NCBI GenBank assembly: GCA_937124525.1
Contig: CAKZLA010000150.1
Coordinates: 1 to 14,037 of the forward strand
DNA length: 14,037 bases
Direction of reading: 5' to 3'
Origin: an uncultured Desulfobacterium sp.
Lineage (GTDB): Bacteria; Desulfobacterota; Desulfobacteria; Desulfobacterales; Desulfobacteraceae
In this document: one piece after another, positions 6,243-12,916 of the stretch
Layout of the letters: every line of letters begins with the position of its first letter
Numbering within the stretch: position 1 is the first letter of the stretch
Program-made: the position numbers and the translations under genes
The notes under the pieces: generated by a model
Database searches by the model: none
The model's input: the letters and a program-made list of their open reading frames with translations, nothing else
Told to the model about the DNA's origin: nothing

Positions 6243-6894
6243 AATCGTTCTCCTTTTCATCATCATTGTTGTCAATGTCTTCCGCTATTCTATCAAATTC
6301 TTTACTTGCCTCTTCCATAAGTTTGTCATTCAAAAGATCATGTATCTTTTCTTTAGATTCAATCTTCTCCTTGAATAAAACTTGCCTGTCTTGAAGTTCA
6401 ATTCTCTTTTCTTCAACATCCATTTTGGATGATACAAGCTTGAATACCACTTTCATGAGATCGTTGAGTAATGAATTGTAATAAGTGTCATAAAATTCTT
6501 CAAGGAAACGATACGTCCGGGTGTACTGGATTCCGGGTATAAATAATCGGTGGACGTCCTTAATGGTTTTTTTCTTTTTAAGATGATACTTTAAACCGAG
6601 CTGCAATATTATCCCGAACATACAGGCAGCCAAAAAAGAGTATAACATAAAGGGATAATAAAGCTGGATTGCTCTCCCTTGCTCCACATCTTTCATACCT
6701 GTGTGCTCTCCCTCCTTCAAGCCTTCCATTTTTCCCTCTATATGCCCACTTATTTTTCCTTCTAAAATGCCTTGCTGAATCCCTTTCTCCCTGCCTTTTT
6801 GGAAACCGTCGTCAAACCCATTTTCACAGCTGAAATTTGTTATTAGACTTAGACAGAACAAGCTCACTAAAAATGTAATTTTGTGCTTTTTCAT
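6229..6894 (-). CDS. Hypothetical membrane protein: signal peptide, Gly-x-x-x repeat, one TM helix, coiled-coil tail
   Basis: 221 residues from the ATG at 6894 (TGGAGA upstream). Not recognised. Residues 1-22 form an exported signal sequence ending at Cys23; the site resembles a lipobox poorly (NFSC). From Gly26 to Gly66 a glycine occurs at exactly every fourth position, eleven in a row, with charged residues between. A transmembrane helix spans about 80-100, followed by a KKKK stop-transfer patch. The cytoplasmic part, about 110-221, is helical and acidic near the end, with a likely coiled coil at 165-205. The layout matches that of the upstream gene, suggesting a paralogous pair. Function is unknown; location inside the CRISPR locus is the only link to defence. 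Confidence 0.78.
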   Translation of the reverse strand: MKKHKITFLVSLFCLSLITNFSCENGFDDGFQKGREKGIQQGILEGKISGHIEGKMEGLKEGEHTGMKDVEQGRAIQLYYPFMLYSFLAACMFGIILQLGLKYHLKKKKTIKDVHRLFIPGIQYTRTYRFLEEFYDTYYNSLLNDLMKVVFKLVSSKMDVEEKRIELQDRQVLFKEKIESKEKIHDLLNDKLMEEASKEFDRIAEDIDNNDDEKENDYEHI

Positions 6895-6935
6895 GATTTT
6901 TCTCCACAGCAATGAATTGTTTGGAGTTAGTCCAA

Positions 6936-7664
6936 TCATTTTTTTGTGGTGATGGTAAAAATTTCCCCGCAATTTTTACATCTTGCTTTTTTACCGGAAT
7001 AAGAAGTCGGCACTTTAAAACGTTTTCCACATTGACATTCGGATATTAAAAACTTTTCAGTTTTTGGCAAACAAATTGATTCTTCTTCCTGCATTGTGTC
7101 TTCATTATATTCTGTCTCATCTTCAGATGGGCTGCCATTTTGATGAATGTCTTCAGATAGTGTATTCAATGGTTGAGGTGCGGTCATTTTTCTTTCAACA
7201 ATTGTTTCCAATCTGCTTATGGAATTTTTTAGCATTTTATTCATATCAATTGACGAAATGTCGGATAAATTAATATCGTTTATATCCGGCGTCACCACGC
7301 TATCAATGTCATTGATATACCCTTTTTTTCGTAAAAACAAACTGATTGCATATTGCGTAAAGAAACCAAGAAGTATGAATATTAGAATAAAAACAATGCA
7401 TTTGTAGATGTTGCGCCTATAATTTTTTTCGGAAATGCCTTTGTCGACACCATTTCTGTAACCTAAATCCAGATAATACTCTTTTGTCTCCTTTTTGACC
7501 TCATCATATGACATATTTTTACCTTCTAAGAAGCCTATGGCTTTTCCTTCCTCCATGCCCCTTTTAAAATTATCTTCGTACCCACATCCCTTTATCAAGC
7601 ATCCGGGCTGGATGAACATCGCCATTAGGAGAAAAATATGTAAGATTTTGATTAATTTTAGCAT
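6936..7664 (-). CDS. Hypothetical membrane protein: signal peptide, Gly-x-x-x repeats, one TM helix, C-terminal zinc ribbon
   Basis: 242 residues from the ATG at 7664, which has CAGGGA six bases upstream; a GTG seven codons earlier is less likely. Not recognised. A hydrophobic signal sequence covers residues 1-20, ending near Cys22 (QPGC, a poor lipobox). Glycines recur every four residues at 36-48 and again at 68-76. A strong transmembrane helix spans about 88-110. After an acidic, low-complexity linker the C-terminus holds Cys210-x-Cys212 and Cys229-x-x-Cys232, a small zinc ribbon of the kind seen in MJ0042-type domains, probably in the cytoplasm. First gene of the three-gene cassette, 41 bp upstream of its apparent paralogue and about 180 bp downstream of array 2. 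Confidence 0.78.
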   Translation of the reverse strand: MLKLIKILHIFLLMAMFIQPGCLIKGCGYEDNFKRGMEEGKAIGFLEGKNMSYDEVKKETKEYYLDLGYRNGVDKGISEKNYRRNIYKCIVFILIFILLGFFTQYAISLFLRKKGYINDIDSVVTPDINDINLSDISSIDMNKMLKNSISRLETIVERKMTAPQPLNTLSEDIHQNGSPSEDETEYNEDTMQEEESICLPKTEKFLISECQCGKRFKVPTSYSGKKARCKNCGEIFTITTKK

Positions 7665-7845
7665 AGTTGATTCCCTGTTTGTCACCTTAAAGTTACAGAC
7701 GCAAAGCGACTTGCCAGTATTTTTGGTATGCCTGTAGTTTTCGGGTATTGTACCTTAAATCAGAATAGGTGAGGTCAGAGTAAATGAGGCCCAGTCTTGG
7801 TGCAGCTCCAGCATCTGGAATCTTTTAATTGATGGCTATATTTCC

Positions 7846-8230
7846 GTCTTAATCACCTTCATAAGCGGTGTCCATTCCAACCTTTTAGTTATTCGAACTG
7901 AATTTGATCCTTAGGTCTTAATCACCTTCATAAGCGGTGTCCATTCCAACGAAAGCTCAAAGAGGGTATGGATGAAGTTGAAGTCTTAATCACCTTCATA
8001 AGCGGTGTCCATTCCAACTGTTGATAATGTTTTAAAGATGCCGAATTAGAAGTCTTAATCACCTTCATAAGCGGTGTCCATTCCAACGTAAAAGACCTGA
8101 TTGATTGATTGGATGGTTGATGATGAGGTCTTAATCACCTTCATAAGCGGTGTCCATTCCAACCCAAAAGTACTGCCACTGTTGGCAAGGCGATGTCTTA
8201 ATCACCTTCATAAGCGGTGTCCATTCCAAC
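7846..8230 (-). CRISPR. CRISPR array 2 (6 repeats, 5 spacers)
   Basis: Six copies of the 36-bp repeat start at 7846, 7915, 7983, 8052, 8128 and 8195, all identical as read to the array 1 consensus. Spacers are 33, 32, 33, 40 and 31 bp, left to right. Orientation is minus, as for array 1, with leader 2 on the right. Unlike array 1, the leader-distal repeat is intact, so this array may be younger or recently trimmed. The 40-bp spacer (8088-8127) contains short TTGAT tandem copies. No spacer is visibly shared with array 1. The same Cas6 should process both arrays. Confidence 0.98.
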
Positions 8231-8755
8231 CCCTATCCGATGTTGGGATATGGAATGATTTTAGATGGTTGTATTACAAAAAATATGTATAAAAAGTCAA
8301 GATTTGAATTAGCTTTTTTCTTAAAGTATTGGCATGAAAAATGCTTTCTTGCAAAGTGCATGATAATGCCTTGAAATTATAATAAGTTTTTAATATGTTT
8401 GATGTTAAAGATATCATGCAAAAATGTAATTTTAGGGTTAAATTATAAATGTTCAAAAAAATAGCTTACTCCAATGATTACAGTGGGTTATTAAAAAAAT
8501 TTGGTTTTTGTGTCTTTTTTTAAAAACTGCAAAAAAGATCTTAATAACAAACTATTCCACATAAATGTCAGCAGCCGTCAGCATAACGTGAAACCTTTCT
8601 TTTTCATCCCACAGATGGGCCTTTCGGTCAAGGGGTAAAAAAAATAACAGGGGGAAAGGTGGTGGTATCTCCTGTCCTGAAAAGCATATATGGAAAATCA
8701 ACATCGCAGTTTGATTTGTCAGGAGCGTTCACGATTTTTGCAAACGTTTCCATCC
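8231..8755 (-). promoter_or_regulatory. Leader of CRISPR array 2, a duplicate of leader 1
   Basis: This 525-bp gene-free stretch aligns with 2329-2849 along its whole length with scattered substitutions and small indels. The distance from last repeat to RT stop codon differs by only four bases between copies. Shared blocks include CTATCC beside the repeat, ATATGTATAAAAAGT, GGCATGAAAAATGCTTTCTT and TTTTCATCCCAC. Conservation of so long a segment after duplication could mean function over the whole leader, or simply a recent duplication. Confidence 0.8.
8271..8300 (-). promoter_or_regulatory. Candidate promoter of CRISPR array 2
   Basis: On the minus strand TTGACT (8295-8300) and TAATAC (8271-8276) are separated by 18 bases. 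Transcription would begin about 30 bases before the first repeat. The same site in leader 1 reads TTTAAC with no good -10 element, so array 2 may be the better transcribed of the two. Assigned by eye. Confidence 0.35.
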
Positions 8756-8850
8756 CTATCCATTCCTGGGTTTTCCAGGGAGTTTCTGGTATAGGAAGAT
8801 TCCGATTGTGAAATCCCGGGGCCTGAGGCGATCGGCAGCCAAGGCAGGCT
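8756..8850 (-). pseudogene. Fused cas1-RT relic beside leader 2
   Basis: One open stretch reads ALAADRLRPRDFT, matching ALAADRLSPGDFT of the intact Cas1 (residues 245-256). It continues without a frame break into IFLYQKLPGKPRNG and a TAG stop, matching IFLGRKLPGKPRNK, the C-terminal end of the RT. Everything between the two points, the last quarter of cas1 and nearly all of the RT gene, is missing. A TAA lies three codons upstream of the cas1-like part, so nothing is expressed. This shows that array 2 and its leader once sat behind a full cas1-RT module that was deleted. Confidence 0.9.
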
Positions 8851-8860
8851 TTTACATGGA

Positions 8861-9370
8861 TCAGGCCGTTGTAATCATGGCAACGAAAAGATCATTAAGC
8901 AGTTTGCCTTTGAAGTTGGCCAAAAAAACATTGGGGTGCGAGCAGATTCGGTTGACATCTTCACTTTTTATGTCACCATCGCCTTTTGGACAGTAGAGAA
9001 TTAAAGCGCTTGTATCCTTTTTAATTCTCAGGATTTCATCTATTTGGCTTGCGAAAGGTTTATAATGAACCATTAGCAGCGAGTAATCTGCTGCGGTTCG
9101 GACGGAACCTTTACCGAATTGTTCTATATTCTTTTTTCTGAACAGTTTTGAACGGAGCAACATTATTTTCAGATCGGGGAATTCCGAATTTGCGAAAACA
9201 GCAATTTTACGGTTTGAGAGCCCTCTGCCCAAACGGTACCAAACCCTGAAATTTCCTTTGATGATGACGATAATCGTTATAATTACCCCAACCAGCGTGA
9301 TATAGGTAAGCATTCCGCTTATCATATTGATAGCAGGGTTGCTGAAAATATCTTGTAATATCTGTAGCAT
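8861..9370 (-). CDS. Small membrane-anchored alpha/beta protein, putative accessory protein of the RAMP operon
   Basis: 169 residues from the ATG at 9370, chosen for AGGAGA seven bases upstream; an in-frame GTG at 9442 is less likely. Not recognised. One transmembrane helix lies at about residues 20-38 (YITLVGVIITIIVII) with a short N-terminal segment outside and arginines after it. The remaining 115 residues look like a small Rossmann-type domain with alternating strands and helices: KIAVFA (55-60), DYSLLMVHYK (95-104), SALILYCPKG (121-130) and NVFLANF (147-153). The fold recalls TIR- or SLOG-like domains of defence proteins, but no diagnostic catalytic residue can be named. It follows the RAMP genes after 89 bp and ends 10 bp before the cas1-RT relic. 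A membrane effector or sensor is possible. Confidence 0.72.
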   Translation of the reverse strand: MLQILQDIFSNPAINMISGMLTYITLVGVIITIIVIIKGNFRVWYRLGRGLSNRKIAVFANSEFPDLKIMLLRSKLFRKKNIEQFGKGSVRTAADYSLLMVHYKPFASQIDEILRIKKDTSALILYCPKGDGDIKSEDVNRICSHPNVFLANFKGKLLNDLFVAMITTA

Positions 9371-9459
9371 GTAAAATTCTCCTGTGTAAAAATATTGGGA
9401 AACGAAATTTTCTAACATGTGAACGTTGAGAAAGACGTCCACAATTTTTTCTGGCAGGC

Positions 9460-11490
9460 TTATTGCCCCGGATTAACCTTCCGCGCTGCCCTTTCCGCCT
9501 TTCGGCTATCACTATTTTGGCTTAAGTTTTCCCCGGCTTCTTCCCCGGGAGCTGCATGGACTTTGACGTCAAAGGGTGCAATTTTTTCCACCAGACGTTG
9601 GTTCCGATTTGAGCGGGATACGTCCAGTTCCACCATGTCGTAGCCGTATAAAAGGTCTGCTTCAGTATTATCAGGATCGAGGCGGGGCAGGGCTTGTGCC
9701 CTGATCTGGTTTTTTCCGGCTGCCTTCTGTAATTCCCCCTTAGTCCATATGGTTTCAAGGCCTTTACCTGTTTTTCTGGGGGCGGCATGGCGGGCGAACC
9801 AGGACAGGCCGGCCCGGCTGCTCTTGTTTTGGTTTTTGGTTACCGCTCTGGGGTATCGTAGCTTGTCCACCGGTATCTGGGAGGCCCGATAGAGGGCGAT
9901 CCTTTTTTCGAATCGGGCCACTCGCTTGGCAAGGGGCTGTGGTAAAGATAAGTTGCCCTCTTTGACCGGAGGGCCCAGGGGCTCTGTAATGTTTCCGTCT
10001 TCATCAATCTGCTTCAGGGAAATGACCCGGCAGTGTCCCAGGCCCAGGGGTTTGCCGCCGCCAAGTTTCCAGTCAACGGTGCAGGCGGTATACAGCAGGG
10101 CCAGTTCATTGGGCTTCAGCGCACGGAAGGAAATTCTAAGCGTTCCGTGCAATCCTTCTGCTAATAACTCTGCGGTTTTGTTGACGGCTTGCTGTTCAGG
10201 CAGTTTCAGTGCGCCTTTTTCCTTATAAACGCCCTGAACCTTGTATTTCCAGGGGGCGTTCTTTCCCCTTTCCCGGGTGTTGCGGTAGACCTTATATCCC
10301 TTGAGAAGGGCTTTATCGCTGATTTTGTCCAGGTCTTCACAGTCCCGGTAAAAGGCCAGGCAGCCCGGATGGGGTGTGGCCAGAGGCGCAAGGATCTCTT
10401 GGCAGGTTTTATCCGCAGCATCAAAAAAGATAAGGTTCCCCGGGCGAATCCGCGCGGCAAAGGGGCCTGCGGCACCATCCACCAGCGGAATCTGGCCGAA
10501 TAGATCGGTGACCATGTCCACCCCCCGGTCCGGCCGGATACTGTCCGGCCAGACCACCGGTGGGATTCTTTTTCTTAAAGGCTCGCCCCGGCGCCCCCAC
10601 CTGGCCCATTGCAGGGATTTGATTTCCCGGACCGAGGTGATTTTTTGGCAATCCTTTTGTTCAGGCTCCAGCCAGACCAAGTCTCCCTTTTGCAGGGTTT
10701 TTCTGACGGCGTGGCGATGGCAGCCCTGGTAGGTGGTCCAGTAACGGGGGGGCAGATCCAGAGTCTCGTCGCTGGGTTTGAACAATCCTTCCTTTTTGGA
10801 TTTCTTGTTGACGGGACGGCCGCTTAACTTGACCTTCCAGGTGTCTCCCTTTCCGTCGGGCCAGGTAAGTTTATGTTTCCAGGGTTCGTTTCGTTTGCTG
10901 TCCAGATCCCTGATGCCGGATTTCAGATGATCGGCAAGGATCAGCTGAGTCTCTCCCAGGCGGATGATGCCGGGTGCATTGGCCGTGCCTGATTTTATCA
11001 CTTCGGCCAGGAAAGCGTTGTCCGGGACGGAGGGTATTTTTTTGCTGGGGCCCAGGTGAGCATCCCTGCCTTGGGTCAGGCGTAGCTCCTCGTCCATGTA
11101 TCCCAGGGTGCCGCCGCTGATGATGGTCATCAGCGTTCTCAGGGCACCCCGGACCCCGGTGGCAGGGACAATTACGTCCTGGCCGATGGTCAGAGCTTTA
11201 TAGGTTTTGTGACCGTTCTTTTCCTCCGACACTGGTTCCGGGTTGCAGGACATCAGGGGGGAAAGGGTTTTGATGCTAAGTTCCAGAACTCCGCTTTTTC
11301 GGTGAAGTTCGGCTGGCTGTTCATCCGCAGTCAGGGCCGTGGGCAGGTACCGCGCCACCTTGTCCGGGAAAGGGATAAAGGTATAGGGGTTGTGGAAGGA
11401 TTCTCCCATGAGACTTGCCGGGGCGGCGTTACGGTTGGAGCCTTTTTCCTGTGCTTCTGTTTTTCGTCTGGTGCGGTTGTATCCGGCCAT
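9460..11490 (-). CDS. TIGR03986-type CRISPR-associated RAMP protein
   Basis: 676 residues from the ATG at 11490, preferred over an upstream in-frame start because GGAGG lies nine bases before it and the preceding gene ends at 11492. The N-terminal signature NPYTFIPFPDKV (34-45) resembles the start of the TIGR03986 family, large RAMP proteins of type III complexes. A RAMP core motif PATGVRGALRTL is at 109-120 and a C-terminal glycine-rich loop, LGGGKPLGLGHCRV, lies about two thirds along. A long basic segment between them, rich in Lys and Trp, likely contacts RNA. The protein probably forms part of the crRNA-bound backbone. A relic of a second copy lies next to cas6. The family call is from memory of its motifs. 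Confidence 0.8.
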   Translation of the reverse strand: MAGYNRTRRKTEAQEKGSNRNAAPASLMGESFHNPYTFIPFPDKVARYLPTALTADEQPAELHRKSGVLELSIKTLSPLMSCNPEPVSEEKNGHKTYKALTIGQDVIVPATGVRGALRTLMTIISGGTLGYMDEELRLTQGRDAHLGPSKKIPSVPDNAFLAEVIKSGTANAPGIIRLGETQLILADHLKSGIRDLDSKRNEPWKHKLTWPDGKGDTWKVKLSGRPVNKKSKKEGLFKPSDETLDLPPRYWTTYQGCHRHAVRKTLQKGDLVWLEPEQKDCQKITSVREIKSLQWARWGRRGEPLRKRIPPVVWPDSIRPDRGVDMVTDLFGQIPLVDGAAGPFAARIRPGNLIFFDAADKTCQEILAPLATPHPGCLAFYRDCEDLDKISDKALLKGYKVYRNTRERGKNAPWKYKVQGVYKEKGALKLPEQQAVNKTAELLAEGLHGTLRISFRALKPNELALLYTACTVDWKLGGGKPLGLGHCRVISLKQIDEDGNITEPLGPPVKEGNLSLPQPLAKRVARFEKRIALYRASQIPVDKLRYPRAVTKNQNKSSRAGLSWFARHAAPRKTGKGLETIWTKGELQKAAGKNQIRAQALPRLDPDNTEADLLYGYDMVELDVSRSNRNQRLVEKIAPFDVKVHAAPGEEAGENLSQNSDSRKAERAARKVNPGQ

Positions 11491-11491
11491 A

Positions 11492-12916
11492 TCAGTGTAC
11501 CTCCGATGCAAATGCGTTGATGGCTTCCTCTTCCGGGCCTTGGGCTGAGATTTCTTTGATTTCAAGGCGGCCACCACCCTTGGATGAGCCCACCTGGAGG
11601 ATGCCAAGGTGCAGCGCCCTCAGGGTTTTGACCAGCCATTCCACCTCCTTCCGGGTGGGGGTATGGATGGTAATGGTCAGGGGAAAGGAGATGTGGGCGC
11701 CTGCCAGAACCCGGGTTCTGAACAGGGCTCCTTCATGGGCCCCGCCTGATATGCGGTCCACGGCCACGTGCATCCTTTCCCCGGCATCCATGGGTCTGAT
11801 TATCTCTTGGGAAAAGGCATCGGTGATGTGGATGCGTCCCTTTTTGTACATGGAGCCGAAGAGATCCATAACAGGGTCCTTCAGGGCGTTAGGGGTCTTT
11901 ATGAACTCCTTCTGGGCCTCCGGGGTTTTCGCAAAACCCAGACCTGCCAGATGGGGGTTGTAAGCAAGGGGATCACCACTGTCTTCGGCCTCGTAGAAGC
12001 GTTCTATGGAATCCAGTATCCGTTGTTCGGCATCGTCTTGTCCCTGTTTGACGTTTTTTGCGATCTCCCGGGCGACCAGCCGGGTTATCCAGCTCCTGAA
12101 AATTCCCCTCAGGGTTGAACCTGGAATTCGCCAGTGTTCGCTGCCGTCGGCAAATATCACGGTCTGGGGAGCAGCCATGTAATCACCGGCCTGTCCGTCC
12201 CCTACCAGGAGATCTTCTCCCCTGGGAATGCCCAGTTTCAGGTCGATGGCAAGAATGTTATTCTGTGAAACGGACAGGTCAAGGAGATCTCCTTCCAGTT
12301 GGATTCCTTGCCGTCGTTCCCGGTACTCTGCGTCCAGGAATTTGGCCAGGCCGTCCCGGGTTCCGGTGTCAAAACTCGTCAGGTACAGGGAGTTGTCCGC
12401 CGTCATCCTGCCGATGCCCCGGTTGCTGCTGCCCCCCACCAGAAGGCCTCCGGCCAGAAGGCCTGCAATATCCAGGATGAATGCTTCCGCATTGCCGTCA
12501 GGGCTCCCGGTCAGGGTGAGGGCAAGCCGGGTTTTCGCCCCAGGCGGTAGCGTTTCCAGGGAGAACAGGGCGTTTTTTGCCGTCGCTCCGGTGTGACGGT
12601 TGATCATGTTGTGGGTCCTTGAGGTTTCTTCTGAACTTGTGATCAAGGCATCGCTCACCTTTAAAGGGGATTCCTGGTCGGTTTCGTCATCAGCAGCCGT
12701 GCCGAACCAGCAGGACACCTCCGCATTCATCGGATCTTCTATTCCTTTCAGCGCTGTATAGGCACTGCGTAATACGCCTGCCAGGGCGCTTCCCCGCAGT
12801 ACGGGTTTGCCTTGGCCGTTTTTGGCGATGGTTTGGCCGTTGGAACTTGCCCCTGCGCCCGGGGCCGCTCCTTCGGGAAAGGTCGCCGTTGCCGTAAGCT
12901 TGTATATGAGGCTCAT
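11492..12916 (-). CDS. Two-domain Csm3-like RAMP protein
   Basis: 474 residues from the ATG at 12916, with AAGGAGAA upstream and an ATGA overlap with the stop of the preceding gene. Two RAMP units are visible. Unit one has VLRGSALAGVLRSAY (39-53), CWFGTA (69-74), RTHNMINRHTGATAKNALFS (100-119) and the loop GGSSNRGIGR (161-170). Unit two has RIPGSTLRGIFRSW (263-276), DLFGSM (351-356), VAVDRISGGAHEGALF (384-399) and GSSKGGGR (443-450). Each matches a Csm3/Cmr4-type backbone subunit, so the gene is a natural fusion of two. The loop before the GS motif has several Asp residues in unit two (235, 240, 245) but none in unit one, so only the second unit is likely to cut target RNA. Confidence 0.87.
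   Translation of the reverse strand: MSLIYKLTATATFPEGAAPGAGASSNGQTIAKNGQGKPVLRGSALAGVLRSAYTALKGIEDPMNAEVSCWFGTAADDETDQESPLKVSDALITSSEETSRTHNMINRHTGATAKNALFSLETLPPGAKTRLALTLTGSPDGNAEAFILDIAGLLAGGLLVGGSSNRGIGRMTADNSLYLTSFDTGTRDGLAKFLDAEYRERRQGIQLEGDLLDLSVSQNNILAIDLKLGIPRGEDLLVGDGQAGDYMAAPQTVIFADGSEHWRIPGSTLRGIFRSWITRLVAREIAKNVKQGQDDAEQRILDSIERFYEAEDSGDPLAYNPHLAGLGFAKTPEAQKEFIKTPNALKDPVMDLFGSMYKKGRIHITDAFSQEIIRPMDAGERMHVAVDRISGGAHEGALFRTRVLAGAHISFPLTITIHTPTRKEVEWLVKTLRALHLGILQVGSSKGGGRLEIKEISAQGPEEEAINAFASEVH

Noticed and set aside
7665..7845. Search for a gene or promoter between array 2 and the AT-rich cassette
   Set aside because: Only a small TCCAG/CTGGA inverted repeat at 7807-7819 is visible; no strong promoter or gene could be supported.
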